This document shows, piece after piece, positions 16,472-25,201 of a DNA stretch of 64,000 nucleotides; position 1 is the stretch's first letter; every line of letters starts with the position of its first letter. The stretch is from contig JBKJIJ010000020.1 of assembly GCA_046598525.1 (NCBI GenBank), positions 62,001 through 126,000 on the forward strand, in the 5' to 3' direction. The notes beneath the pieces were generated by a model, which was not told the origin of the DNA, ran no database searches, and was given only the letters and a program-made list of their open reading frames with translations. This DNA is from Methylotenera_A sp046598525. GTDB taxonomy: Bacteria > Pseudomonadota > Gammaproteobacteria > Burkholderiales > Methylophilaceae. A program made the translations under genes and the position numbers.

Positions 16472-16939
16472 TTACACCAATTTCAAAGTACCCTTCATCA
16501 TCATCGAATGGCCTGGGAAAGAGCAGTAAAACGTATATTTATCTTTAGCGTTCAGTTTTTTAACATCTAATTTAGCTGATGTTTTTTCGCCGCCGCCAAT
16601 AATGCTGGTGGCCAACAATACGCGTGAATCTTTGGCTTTTACATAATTTGATGCTAAGCCTGCTTTGCTACCATCTTCTAAAACAGCTTTTTGATCCGCC
16701 TCTTTAGAAACCACTAAATTGTGACCCATAACAGCCTTGGGCATAGTGCCTGCAGCATTCAGGTTAATCGTAAAATCTTTGCAGCTTTTTGGTACATCAA
16801 TATTTTTGGCGCTGTAAACCATGCCAGCTGAAACTTCTACATCAATTGAGCAAGCCGCGGCTTGGGCAGTAGATGAAAAAATAAAGGCCGAAATAGATGC
16901 CGATAATAAGGCGGGTAATGTTTTGTTTTTGAATAGCAT
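16472..16939 (-). CDS. azu: azurin (blue copper protein)
   Basis: A 155-residue precursor: a Sec signal peptide (about 27 residues ending STAQA-A) and a ~128-residue mature azurin. Type 1 copper ligands are visible: His in MGHNLVV, and Cys, His and Met at spacing C-x4-H-x3-M in FYCSFPGHSMMMKG; the disulfide Cys pair lies in ACSIDVE and PKSCKDF. It carries electrons in the periplasm, for example to cytochrome oxidase or from methylamine-type dehydrogenases in methylotrophs. It is a lone gene; the partner cannot be inferred locally. Confidence 0.96.
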   Translation of the reverse strand: MLFKNKTLPALLSASISAFIFSSTAQAAACSIDVEVSAGMVYSAKNIDVPKSCKDFTINLNAAGTMPKAVMGHNLVVSKEADQKAVLEDGSKAGLASNYVKAKDSRVLLATSIIGGGEKTSAKLDVKKLNAKDKYTFYCSFPGHSMMMKGTLKLV

Positions 16940-17136
16940 GATGGATTTCCTAAAGAGTTAACAACAAAATTGATAATACTCAGAGCGTGTAATTTACGGC
17001 TTGGTTCAATCATCGGCAAGTTTATCGATATAACTTTATCGATGTAAGTTTATTAAGGCAAAACAATATAAAAAATGAAAAGTTATATATTGCGTACAAT
17101 ACAAATATTACCTAAAGATTTTTAATAAGGATATTT

Positions 17137-18315
17137 ATGCGACAGCGCATGAACAACGTTTTAACATTGCTGATGTTGACAAGCAGTTTTGCCGGCCTAT
17201 CTTTAAGCCTTCAGGCGAAAGAAATTTTAACGGTTGAGCAGGCCATGTTTCACTGCAAAACGACGTATCCATCGCAATTTGAGTCAAAAAAGCGCTTGGC
17301 TTGTTTTGATAGCATTAGCACGCCAGCCATTGAAACCGTGGTTAAAGAAGCGGTTGCCGATGTTAAGGCGGTAGAAAATAGCGTTGAAGCAAGCGCTGCA
17401 AAAATCGAAATTCCTTTAGCAGAAGAAATACCCGTAAAAGTGGGCGCTAAAGCGATTAAAAAAACCAATCGTGATTTAGGTTATTTAGAAAGAAAATGGC
17501 GCTTAACTTCTGAAGGTGATTGGGATATTAGCGATTTTGAAACGTATAAATCCAATTATTTATTGGTGACCAATACCAGCGATATTAATAATTCGCCGCA
17601 AAGCCCAAGCCGCGCCAATACTGCTTACCGTAATTTAGACCCTAATGATTTAAAGTTTCAATTAAGCTTGAAATCAGAATTATTAAACAATATTCCGCTG
17701 ATTCGCGATTTGCCGCATGTAACCAGTTCGCGCTTGTGGGGCGCTTACACACAGCAATCGTATTGGCAGCTTTTTAACGCCAACGCCTCTAGGCCACTGC
17801 GCGAAAATAATTATGAGCCAGAATTAATCTTATCACTTGGTATTGATAATGAAGTGGATGGCGAAGAGAAAGCTTACATTCCTAGAATGATCAATTTAGG
17901 CTTGGTGCATCAATCCAATGGCCGCGATAATCCATTATCCAGAAGCTGGAATCGGATTTATTTAGAAAGTGGTTTTGAGCTAACGGATAGGCTTTCTTTA
18001 TTGGTGCGGCCTTGGTGGCGCATTCCTGAGAGCGAAAAAGAAGACGATAATCCGGATATTGAAAAATTTATGGGTTATGGCGATATGACCGTGCGATGGG
18101 AAACCGAAAGCCGCAAAACCGCGGTTTCAGTGCTTTTGCGTAATAATCTCAGAAGCGATAACAAAGGTTTTGCACAACTTAGTGTGCAACAACGCGTGTT
18201 TAACAACCCGTATATTAAGTTACATTTAATGGCTTCAACCGGCTATGGCGAAACCATGTTGGATTACAACCATTCGCAAAATGTATTTGGCTTTGGTATT
18301 TCGCTGGGCGAATAA
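17137..18315 (+). CDS. pldA: outer membrane phospholipase A (OMPLA)
   Basis: A 392-residue precursor with a signal peptide (MRQRMNNVLTLLMLTSSFAG...LQAKE). The catalytic triad pattern HQSNGR...SWNR gives His258, Ser260 and Asn272, the same H-x-S and +14 Asn spacing as in E. coli PldA. Around it are alternating amphipathic strands of a 12-stranded barrel, ending in an aromatic C-terminus. It hydrolyses phospholipids in the outer leaflet when membrane asymmetry is lost. The ~110 residues before the barrel are longer than in E. coli and Ala/Val/Lys-rich. Confidence 0.92.
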   Translation: MRQRMNNVLTLLMLTSSFAGLSLSLQAKEILTVEQAMFHCKTTYPSQFESKKRLACFDSISTPAIETVVKEAVADVKAVENSVEASAAKIEIPLAEEIPVKVGAKAIKKTNRDLGYLERKWRLTSEGDWDISDFETYKSNYLLVTNTSDINNSPQSPSRANTAYRNLDPNDLKFQLSLKSELLNNIPLIRDLPHVTSSRLWGAYTQQSYWQLFNANASRPLRENNYEPELILSLGIDNEVDGEEKAYIPRMINLGLVHQSNGRDNPLSRSWNRIYLESGFELTDRLSLLVRPWWRIPESEKEDDNPDIEKFMGYGDMTVRWETESRKTAVSVLLRNNLRSDNKGFAQLSVQQRVFNNPYIKLHLMASTGYGETMLDYNHSQNVFGFGISLGE

Positions 18316-18332
18316 TTTTTGACGCGATGAAA

Positions 18333-18364
18333 AAAAGGTGTTACTTTGGTAACACCTTTTTTAT
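18333..18364 (+). terminator. Rho-independent terminator of pldA
   Basis: AAAGGTGTTA-CTTTGG-TAACACCTTT followed by T residues, between pldA and the toxin-antitoxin pair. Confidence 0.88.
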
Positions 18365-18379
18365 TTTAAGGAAAACATC

Positions 18380-18661
18380 ATGGCAACCACCAGCTTAAAA
18401 CTACCCGATGAGCTAAAACAGCGCGTGAATGCGCTGGCAGCGCTTGCCAACAAAAGCCCGCATGCGTTTATGGTGGATGTAATTGCAGAACAAACGGAAC
18501 GCGCTGAAAAACGTCATGCTTTTATAAGTGGCGCCTTAGCTGCAAAAAAAGATTTTGATGAAACAGGTTTAGCATTTGATGCTGAAGAAGTGCACGCTTA
18601 CCTTCGCGCAAAAATTCAAGGCCAAAATCCTGCGCCACTTATACCCAAGAAATATAAATAA
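18380..18661 (+). CDS. CopG-type ribbon-helix-helix antitoxin
   Basis: A 93-residue protein with an N-terminal ribbon-helix-helix (TTSLKLPDELKQRVNALAALANKSPHAFMVDVI, residues ~3-35), in which the strand TSLKLP contacts DNA and the helices dimerise. A charged C-terminal tail probably wraps the toxin. It lies 12 bases before a ParE/RelE-like gene, the normal antitoxin-first order of a type II module. Confidence 0.85.
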   Translation: MATTSLKLPDELKQRVNALAALANKSPHAFMVDVIAEQTERAEKRHAFISGALAAKKDFDETGLAFDAEEVHAYLRAKIQGQNPAPLIPKKYK

Positions 18662-18673
18662 TCCATAACAGGC

Positions 18674-18970
18674 ATGATTAAGCTTGCATATCACACTGTT
18701 GCGCAGCAAGACATGGCGCGATTGGTCGATTTTTTAATCGAAACAGATATTGAGACTGCTTTAGACACATTTGCTATTATTGACGATGGTGTTTCACTTC
18801 TGTTAAATCATCCCAAAATAGGCAGACCAACAGAATTTAAAGGCCTGCGTGAGTTGGTCATTTCACGCGGTAGTACTGGGTATGTTGCGTTGTATGAATT
18901 TGATGAACTGCGCGATATTGTCATTATATTAAGAGTAAAGCATCAACGAGAAGATAGCTTTTTTGACTAA
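18674..18970 (+). CDS. ParE/RelE-superfamily toxin
   Basis: A 98-residue protein with the ParE layout: a helical start (YHTVAQQDMARLVDFLIET), HPKIGRPTEFKGLRELVISRGSTGYVALYEF in the core sheet, and the end strand DIVIILRVKHQRED. This form is typical of the RelE/StbE/ParE family, whose members inhibit gyrase or cut mRNA. The pairing with a CopG-type antitoxin favours the ParE side. The target is inferred from family only. Confidence 0.83.
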   Translation: MIKLAYHTVAQQDMARLVDFLIETDIETALDTFAIIDDGVSLLLNHPKIGRPTEFKGLRELVISRGSTGYVALYEFDELRDIVIILRVKHQREDSFFD

Positions 18971-18990
18971 ACTATAACCAGACAAACTTA

Positions 18991-20412
18991 ATGACCATTC
19001 AAAGCCTTTTAACCCGCAGCCTGCAATCGGTGTGGCATCCTTGCACGCAGATGAAGCAGCACGAGAATTTTCCGCTAATCCCAATTCAAAAGGGGGAGGG
19101 CGTATGGTTGATTGATACCGATGGTAATCGTTATTTAGATGCTGTGAGTAGCTGGTGGGTGAATTTGTTTGGGCATAATAATCCGCGTATTAAAGATGCG
19201 ATTAAGCAGCAACTTGATACGCTAGAGCATGTGATGTTGGCTGGTTTTACGCATGAGCCAGTAGTGCAATTATCAGAAAAGTTAGCCAAACTCACTGGTT
19301 TGGGCCATGCGTTTTATGCCAGTGACGGTGCTAGTGCTACTGAAATTGCGCTTAAAATGAGTTTTCATTATTGGCGTAATTGCGGTAAACCCAATAAAAC
19401 GCAATTTATTAGCCTGCAAAATAGCTACCACGGCGAAACGCTAGGTGCGCTGGGCGTAACCGATGTGGCTATTTTTAAAGATACTTACGCGCCTTTATTA
19501 ATGCAATCGGCACAAATGCCAAGCCCCGATTTTAGGCTGGCTGATGCAGGCGAAAGTGCGGAAGACTTTGCGCTACGCTGTGCGGATGCCTTAGAACAAT
19601 ATATCAGCGCCAATCATGCGCAATTAGCCGCTTTTATTATTGAGCCGCTTGTGCAATGCGCGGCTGGCATGGGCATGTATCACCCCATTTACTTGCGCCG
19701 CGCGCGCGAAATCTGCACGCAATATCAGGTGCATTTAATTGCCGATGAAATTGCGGTTGGCTTTGGCCGCACCGGTAGTATGTTTGCCTGTGAACAAGTA
19801 GAAATGTCCTTTGACAGGCTCAGGACGAACGGCTTTTTGAGTGACTTTGATAAAATTAACACCGTTCGCCCTGAGCTTGTCGAAGGGTTGCCGCATGAAA
19901 ATAAACAGACAGAAGTTTGCCAAATTGCTGATTTTATCTGCTTATCTAAAGGCATTACAGGCGGCTATTTGCCATTATCTTGCGTGTTAACAAAAGATGA
20001 AATCTACCAAGCTTTTTACCATGACAGCACAGCGCGCGGATTTTTGCATAGCCACAGCTACACAGGTAATCCGCTAGCCTGTAGCGCCGCGCTAGCCACG
20101 TTGGCAATATTCGAATCTGATAATGTGATTGCTGCAAACAAAGCTAAATCGGCTTATATTCAAGCAAAAATGCAAGTGCTCACTCAGTTTCCAATCCAGC
20201 ATTTACGCCATCAAGGCATGATATCGGCCTTTGATGTCATCACACAAAATCCACATTTTGCTAAAGATTGTTATGCCGCCGCTTTAAGCCATGGCCTGCT
20301 GATTCGCCCAATTGGCAATACCATTTATTTTATGCCGCCTTACACCATTACAGAGCCAGAAATTGATTTTATGATAGCGGCAACCGTTAAAGTGTTGCAA
20401 AAGGTGCTATGA
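18991..20412 (+). CDS. bioA: adenosylmethionine-8-amino-7-oxononanoate aminotransferase with an in-frame repeat insertion
   Basis: A 473-residue class III PLP aminotransferase making 7,8-diaminopelargonate in biotin synthesis. It has VWHPCTQMKQHENFPL at the start, SYHGETLGALGVTD, IADEIAVGFGRTGSMFACEQ and the PLP lysine K320 in CLSKGITGGYLPL. Normal BioA goes from FACEQ almost directly to a PDF-like element and the CLSKG loop; here about 36 extra residues (roughly 272-308) intervene, containing SFDRLRTNG and VRPELVEG. These are the translated arms of an inverted repeat at 19808-19886. The frame is kept, so the enzyme may still work. The stop overlaps dacB (ATGA). Confidence 0.93.
   Translation: MTIQSLLTRSLQSVWHPCTQMKQHENFPLIPIQKGEGVWLIDTDGNRYLDAVSSWWVNLFGHNNPRIKDAIKQQLDTLEHVMLAGFTHEPVVQLSEKLAKLTGLGHAFYASDGASATEIALKMSFHYWRNCGKPNKTQFISLQNSYHGETLGALGVTDVAIFKDTYAPLLMQSAQMPSPDFRLADAGESAEDFALRCADALEQYISANHAQLAAFIIEPLVQCAAGMGMYHPIYLRRAREICTQYQVHLIADEIAVGFGRTGSMFACEQVEMSFDRLRTNGFLSDFDKINTVRPELVEGLPHENKQTEVCQIADFICLSKGITGGYLPLSCVLTKDEIYQAFYHDSTARGFLHSHSYTGNPLACSAALATLAIFESDNVIAANKAKSAYIQAKMQVLTQFPIQHLRHQGMISAFDVITQNPHFAKDCYAAALSHGLLIRPIGNTIYFMPPYTITEPEIDFMIAATVKVLQKVL
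19808..19886. repeat. inverted repeat element inside bioA
   Basis: The arm CCTTTGACAGGCTCAGGACG (continuing to 19832) and its inverse (19862-19886) match at about 22 of 25 positions, with a 29-base spacer. The motif TTCGACAGGCTCA...CGAACGG recurs as a single arm at 36402-36434, so this is a dispersed palindromic element. Confidence 0.88.
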
Positions 20413-21821
20413 AGAAACTAGCTATTTTAAGTGCATTGTTGGCTTTATTATTAAGCGCAAATGCATTTGCAGAATTGCCCGTTTCAGTGGCGGAAGCGCT
20501 AAAAAAAGCAGGAATTCCACAATCTAGCGTTGGCGTTTATGTGCAGGCGTTAGATGCGGCAAGCCCCTTAATTAGCCATAACGCCAATAAAAGTTTTAAT
20601 CCAGCCAGCGTGATGAAGTTGGTCACCACCAATGCCGCATTGGATTTATTAACGCCTGCCTACCGCTGGAAAACTGAAGTGTATCGCGATGGCGATGTTA
20701 ATAATGGCGTGCTAAATGGCAATTTGATTATTAAAGGCTATGGCGACCCCAGCTTTAATGCGCAAGAATTTTGGCGATTATTAATGAGCGTGCAGCAAGC
20801 AGGCATTAGCAAAATTACTGGTAATTTAATCATCGATAAAAGTGTTTTTGCCCAAAATGTTGGCAACAGTAAAACCTTTGATAACGAAACTTGGCGCGCT
20901 TACAACGCATTGCCCAGCGCGTTTTTAGTCAATGGCCGCAATACCAGCTTTAAGTTTATCGCTACCGATTCATCAGTAGCGATTAATCAAGAATTTGCGC
21001 TGGCCGAAATTCAAATTGTGAATAATCTCACCTTAAGCCAGCAAGCATGTGGCGATTGGCGCAGCAATCTGCGTTATGAAATCAAGCCAATAAACGGCAA
21101 AACAGTGGTCACATTTAACGGTGGTTTTGCACCCGATTGTGGTGAACGCTACTTAGAATTAAGCGTGTTAAACGATGAGCAATATGCGTTCTACACCTTT
21201 AGAAAATTGTGGCGCGAATTGGGCGGAACGTTTGCAGGAAAATTGAAGGTTCAGGATTTACCAAACACAGCGATTAAAGTCACTGAGCAACTATCAGACC
21301 CTTTGGGCTACGTAGTGCGCGACATCAATAAATGGAGCAACAACATAATGGCCCGCCAGTTGTTATTAACATTGGCGCTTGAAAAACAAGGAACGCCCGC
21401 CACTGAGGCTAAAGCTGCTAGCGTAATTAAAGATTGGCTTAACAGCAAAAACATTAATACAGCAGAATTAGTCATTGAAAACGGCTCCGGATTATCACGA
21501 ACCGAGCGTATCAATAGCGCGCATTTGGGCCAAATGTTAGTAAGCGCTTACCACAGCCCAGTAATGCCCGAATTGATGGCATCTTTACCCATATTAGGCT
21601 TGGATGGCACTACTGCCAAGCGACTAAAAACTAGCTCAAGCGCAGGCCGCGTGCATTTAAAAACGGGCTCTTTAGATGGCGTAAGCGCCATTGCAGGCTA
21701 TGTTTTAGATGCGCAAAACAAACGCTACGTAATCGTTATACTGGTTAATCACAGCAACTCAGCCGCTAGTAAAGCGGCGCAAGATAGCTTAATAGAATGG
21801 GTTTATAAGCAAGCCAATTGA
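20409..21821 (+). CDS. dacB: D-alanyl-D-alanine carboxypeptidase/endopeptidase PBP4
   Basis: A 470-residue periplasmic penicillin-binding protein of the PBP4 (peptidase S13) type with a signal peptide ending NAFA-E. All three active-site motifs are present: S67-V-M-K70, S310-N-N and K418-T-G. The large insertion between the first two motifs, typical of class C PBPs, accounts for the length. It cleaves D-Ala-D-Ala ends and cross-links of peptidoglycan. The ATG overlaps the bioA stop by four bases. Confidence 0.95.
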   Translation: MKKLAILSALLALLLSANAFAELPVSVAEALKKAGIPQSSVGVYVQALDAASPLISHNANKSFNPASVMKLVTTNAALDLLTPAYRWKTEVYRDGDVNNGVLNGNLIIKGYGDPSFNAQEFWRLLMSVQQAGISKITGNLIIDKSVFAQNVGNSKTFDNETWRAYNALPSAFLVNGRNTSFKFIATDSSVAINQEFALAEIQIVNNLTLSQQACGDWRSNLRYEIKPINGKTVVTFNGGFAPDCGERYLELSVLNDEQYAFYTFRKLWRELGGTFAGKLKVQDLPNTAIKVTEQLSDPLGYVVRDINKWSNNIMARQLLLTLALEKQGTPATEAKAASVIKDWLNSKNINTAELVIENGSGLSRTERINSAHLGQMLVSAYHSPVMPELMASLPILGLDGTTAKRLKTSSSAGRVHLKTGSLDGVSAIAGYVLDAQNKRYVIVILVNHSNSAASKAAQDSLIEWVYKQAN

Positions 21822-22078
21822 TATTCTAGAATCCACTTTAATAGATACCCCCCCAAATGGGTGATTGATATATTTGTGCGAAAGTATAATCTAGCTTAAT
21901 TGTTAATGCGCTAATCAAATCTGTTGCAATGCGCTCAATAGAAACTTTTTTAGTAAATATTTAATATTCATTTAGAGTTTCGTTGCATTGAGTATGAGAC
22001 CCAAACGGTCTTTTGTAGGATTGATAGTACATGCTTTAATCTTTTTTAAAACTTTTATTTAATCTAAGGGGTAAAATT

Positions 22079-22699
22079 ATGTATAAAATATTTCTGAAAC
22101 AATTAGTTATTTCTCAGTTTGTATTAATGTCAGCTGTGGCATCAGCTCAAACCTTTACATTTACAAATGTAACTAACAATACTTTAGATATTGGTAGTCA
22201 GCTTTCAGTTGATATTAATGATGCAGGCGGGTCTGTGTTGTTTGACTTTAGTAATGATGTAGGTATCGCTTCAAATATAGCAGAAATTTATTTTGATGCA
22301 GGTGGTTTTTTGGCTAGTTTAGGTATATTGAGTCAAAGCACTGGTGTTACGTATGCGCCAGGAATAGCCCCTCCCGCTCTAGCACCTCAGAATCCTCCAG
22401 GTGTTGCGGATTTTACAACGAATTTTGGATTTGATATAGGTACCGGAGCAGGCTTAAACCAGTCTGCGGATTCGTTAATTTTGACAGGTGTTTTAAGTGG
22501 TTTATTTACTTACAACGATCTTCTAAATGCCATTAACAGTAATGATTTCGAAATTGCACTACATGTTCGCTCTATTGATGGTGAAGATAGTGACAGTTAT
22601 ATTTTAGGTGGCGGTCCTAATGCAGTACCATTGCCAGCAGCTGGTTGGTTATTCGGCTCAGCACTACTTGGCTTAATAAGTTTAAGGCGTAGAATGTAA
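22079..22699 (+). CDS. PEP-CTERM sorted exoprotein (paralog 1)
   Basis: A 206-residue secreted protein: a signal peptide ending SAVASAQ, a beta-rich core (QTFTFTNVTNN ... VLFDFSNDVGIASNIAEIYFDAGG), and a C-terminal VPLPAAGWLFGSALLGLISLRRR. The last is a PEP-CTERM-like sorting signal (Pro motif, one membrane helix, Arg cluster) processed by an exosortase-type system. The next gene is a clear paralog with the same core and tail. No exosortase is in the window. Function unknown; such proteins are tied to exopolysaccharide and biofilm. Confidence 0.85.
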   Translation: MYKIFLKQLVISQFVLMSAVASAQTFTFTNVTNNTLDIGSQLSVDINDAGGSVLFDFSNDVGIASNIAEIYFDAGGFLASLGILSQSTGVTYAPGIAPPALAPQNPPGVADFTTNFGFDIGTGAGLNQSADSLILTGVLSGLFTYNDLLNAINSNDFEIALHVRSIDGEDSDSYILGGGPNAVPLPAAGWLFGSALLGLISLRRRM

Positions 22700-22752
22700 T
22701 TGATTGTTAAATCAATCGCTTAATAAAAAATCTTAATATAAAAAGTTGAATA

Positions 22753-22783
22753 AAAATGACGGCAAAAGCCGTCATTTTTTTTG
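22753..22783. terminator. intrinsic terminator after PEP-CTERM paralog 1
   Basis: AAAATGACGGC-AAAA-GCCGTCATTTT with a T tract. Confidence 0.88.
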
Positions 22784-22922
22784 TGGATTGTAAATTAATA
22801 TTAATAGCAAGGGTAAACGCTCGTAATAGGCCCAATCGGGCTATTGGGTACTTAAATATTAAATGGATAATCGGTTTCACGAAATTAAACAATTTTTTGG
22901 TTTTTTATTTAAGGAGATTTAC

Positions 22923-23573
22923 ATGTTAAAAAAAATATTAAAACATGCCGTTGTGTTGAGTTTTGCGCTAGGTTCGTCAGCCGTTTTAGCTAACACCTAT
23001 AACTTTACTCAAATTACAAGTAATGGCAATCAGTCTGTTGCAACACAATTGACTGCAGAAGTAACGCAATCTGGTTCAAACGTATTATTCACTTTTTACA
23101 ACACTGCTGCTGTTGCTTCATCAATTACTGATATTTATTTTGATTACGGTAATACAAGCTTTTTTAGTTCAGTTAGCAACAACGTTTTAGGTACAGCTGG
23201 CGATTCAACAGGTGTTAGTTTTTCTGATGGTGCATCACCAGCAAATTTACCGTCTGGTAATAATGTAGGTTTCAGTGCTAATGCTAGTGGTGAATCTAAT
23301 GCTCCTGGTGTTACAGCTAGTGGCGTAAATGCTTCGACTGAGTATGTTTCATTCTTAGGTACAACACTTACTGGTGTTACATTTGCAGATGTTTTAGCAG
23401 GTCTTGATTCAGGCGCATTCACTTTGGGCTTGCATGTACAAGGCATTGCTGGTTTAAATGGTAGCGAAGCATTCGTTACTGGCACACCTTCAGCAGTACC
23501 ATTACCAGCAGCAGGTTGGTTATTCGGTTCAGCTCTTGTTGGTTTAATGGGTTTAAGCCGTAGAAAACTATAA
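22923..23573 (+). CDS. PEP-CTERM sorted exoprotein (paralog 2)
   Basis: A 216-residue paralog of the preceding gene: signal peptide ending SSAVLA-N, core NTYNFTQITSNGNQSV ... VLFTFYNTAAVASSITDIYFDYG, and the tail VPLPAAGWLFGSALVGLMGL followed by SRRK. The ATG at 22923 follows an AAGGAG ribosome binding site; the frame opens 60 bases earlier but without such a site. Ser/Thr/Gly/Asn-rich, suited to an extracellular beta-structured protein. It has its own terminator, so the two paralogs are probably separate transcripts. Confidence 0.85.
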   Translation: MLKKILKHAVVLSFALGSSAVLANTYNFTQITSNGNQSVATQLTAEVTQSGSNVLFTFYNTAAVASSITDIYFDYGNTSFFSSVSNNVLGTAGDSTGVSFSDGASPANLPSGNNVGFSANASGESNAPGVTASGVNASTEYVSFLGTTLTGVTFADVLAGLDSGAFTLGLHVQGIAGLNGSEAFVTGTPSAVPLPAAGWLFGSALVGLMGLSRRKL

Positions 23574-23598
23574 TTAACGTTTAACCGTTAATGAGATA

Positions 23599-23631
23599 AA
23601 AGGCGATGGTGCAAACCATCGCCTTTTTTTA
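23599..23631. terminator. intrinsic terminator after PEP-CTERM paralog 2
   Basis: AAGGCGATGGT-GCAA-ACCATCGCCTT followed by T residues. Confidence 0.88.
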
Positions 23632-23710
23632 TGGTCTTTAAAAATGCAGGTGATGAATCAAAACCAAATTAAAGTATGATATTGGATTGTGAATTAGGGA
23701 GTTAAATTTG

Positions 23711-24169
23711 ATGAACAAAACGTTTTATTTAAGCGCATTAACATTAGCATTAGTAACAGTTTCTGGCTGCCAAGCCGAATCCAATCCATCACCACAGGAA
23801 AAACCCGCAATGACAGCAGCAATGACCGAATTACAAAAAATTGACACACAAGTAGGCACAGGCCGTGAAGCGGAGCCGGGCTTTAACGTGACCGTGCATT
23901 ACACAGGTTGGTTGTACGACGAAGCGGCAGAAGGCAAAAAAGGCAAAAAGTTTGATAGCAGCGTGGATAGAAAAGAGCCGTTTAATTTCTTTTTAGGCGG
24001 CGGCCAAGTGATTCAAGGTTGGGATGAAGGCTTTGCCGGTATGAAAATTGGCGGCAAACGCACATTGATTATTCCAGCTGAAATGGGTTATGGCGCGCGT
24101 GGCGCTGGTGGTGCCATTCCGCCAAATGCTACTTTAGTGTTCGACGTAGAACTCTTGGATGTGAAATAG
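23711..24169 (+). CDS. FKBP-type peptidyl-prolyl isomerase lipoprotein
   Basis: A 152-residue protein with a lipobox VSGC near residue 19 and one FKBP domain (residues ~45-152): VTVHYTGWLYDE, FDSSVDRKEPFNFFLGGGQVIQGWDEG, GYGARGAGGAIPPNATLVFDVELL. All drug/active-site aromatics (Y, F, W, Y, F) are visible. It catalyses proline isomerisation, probably for envelope proteins. The ATG at 23711, preceded by a GGAG, is preferred over an in-frame TTG three bases earlier. Confidence 0.92.
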   Translation: MNKTFYLSALTLALVTVSGCQAESNPSPQEKPAMTAAMTELQKIDTQVGTGREAEPGFNVTVHYTGWLYDEAAEGKKGKKFDSSVDRKEPFNFFLGGGQVIQGWDEGFAGMKIGGKRTLIIPAEMGYGARGAGGAIPPNATLVFDVELLDVK

Positions 24170-24212
24170 GGTCGTCAAATAAAATCATCATTTTCGTCGC
24201 CATACGTTGTTG

Positions 24213-24278
24213 CAATATAAAAAAATCGCGCTTACATACTAATTGTATGCGGCGCGAGATTTTTTTATATTGCGCCTA
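24213..24278. repeat. long A/T-flanked palindrome
   Basis: GCAATATAAAAAAATCGCGC and its near-exact complement surround a central CATAC-TAATT-GTATG. The stem spans about 28 pairs with small bulges. It can act as a bidirectional terminator after the FKBP gene, but it is larger than needed and its centre resembles the GTAC-ATTAA-GTAC core between groES and groEL. Confidence 0.75.
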
Positions 24279-24341
24279 GTCTGGCTTAGAAACTGATAAT
24301 TTTTAAGTTAGTAACGTTTAAAAGTAAAGTAGGAATAAATC

Positions 24342-24764
24342 GTGAAAGTAAGAATCAAATGGGTTGAAGATGTCAGTTTTGTGGGTGAATCGGAAACTGG
24401 GCATGCGGTAGTATTAGATGGTGCGCCAGAAAATGGTGGCCGCAATATTGGCATGCGCCCAATGGAAATGTTGTTAATTGGTATGGGTGCTTGTACATCG
24501 TTTGATGTGGTGACTATATTGAAAAAAGCGCGCCAACCCATTGTGGATTGCGTGGCAGAAATTGATGCGACACGCGCCGATGAGGTGCCAAAAGTGTTCA
24601 CTAAAATTCATGTGCATTTTGTAATTACCGGTAATAATCTTAACGTAACGCAAGTAGAGCGCGCGGTAAAATTATCCGCTGAAAAATATTGTTCGGCATC
24701 GATTATGTTGGCTAAATCGGTTGAAATTACACACGATTTTGTGATTAAAGAGATTATTGCTTAA
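24342..24764 (+). CDS. OsmC-family protein
   Basis: A 140-residue OsmC/Ohr-fold protein with GTG start. The two redox cysteines typical of the family are present: GMGACTSFDVV (Cys ~51) and AEKYCSASIML (Cys ~125). The sequence resembles the YhfA subgroup rather than Ohr. The family reduces organic hydroperoxides; activity of this subgroup is less well established. The stop overlaps the ATG of the VOC gene (TAATG). Confidence 0.9.
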   Translation: MKVRIKWVEDVSFVGESETGHAVVLDGAPENGGRNIGMRPMEMLLIGMGACTSFDVVTILKKARQPIVDCVAEIDATRADEVPKVFTKIHVHFVITGNNLNVTQVERAVKLSAEKYCSASIMLAKSVEITHDFVIKEIIA

Positions 24765-25189
24765 TGCAAAATGACCAATTAAAAAGTACTCCAAATCATC
24801 AGCCAGCAGGCATGCTGGGCATTCGCCATGTGGCTTTATTTGTAAAAGAGCTAGAAAAAGCGGTGGATTTTTATACGTGCATTATGGGCATGAAAATTGA
24901 ATGGCAGCCAGATGCGGATAATGTATATTTAACCAACGATGGCGATGTGTTTGCCTTGCACCGCGTGGGTTATGTGCCGCAGGCGCAGCAGCGTTTAGAC
25001 CATATTGGATTTGTGCTAAAAACCGCACAAGATGTGAATAATTGGCATGTGTATTTTGTGGAAAACGGCGTAAAAATTACCGAAGCACCCAAAACCCACA
25101 GAGATGGTTCACACGGTTTTTATTGTTTAGATGCGGTAGGGCATTTGTTAGAGCTGATTTATCATCCGCCCATTTCGGATCGGATTTAA
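24764..25189 (+). CDS. VOC-family (glyoxalase/dioxygenase-like) protein
   Basis: A 141-residue vicinal-oxygen-chelate protein: IRHVALFVKELEKAVDFYTCIMGM begins the first beta-alpha-beta-beta-beta unit, and LDHIGFVLKTAQDVNNW begins the second. Metal ligands expected for the fold are His in IRHVAL, Glu/His in the mid region, His in LDHIGF and Glu in LLELIYHPP. The substrate cannot be inferred. It is translationally coupled to the OsmC gene. Confidence 0.87.
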   Translation: MQNDQLKSTPNHQPAGMLGIRHVALFVKELEKAVDFYTCIMGMKIEWQPDADNVYLTNDGDVFALHRVGYVPQAQQRLDHIGFVLKTAQDVNNWHVYFVENGVKITEAPKTHRDGSHGFYCLDAVGHLLELIYHPPISDRI

Positions 25190-25201
25190 GCGAAAATAAT
25201 A

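Noticed and set aside
19725..19955. Minus-strand frames inside bioA
   Set aside because: They translate the reverse of bioA and of the inserted repeat (typical repeat-derived peptides).
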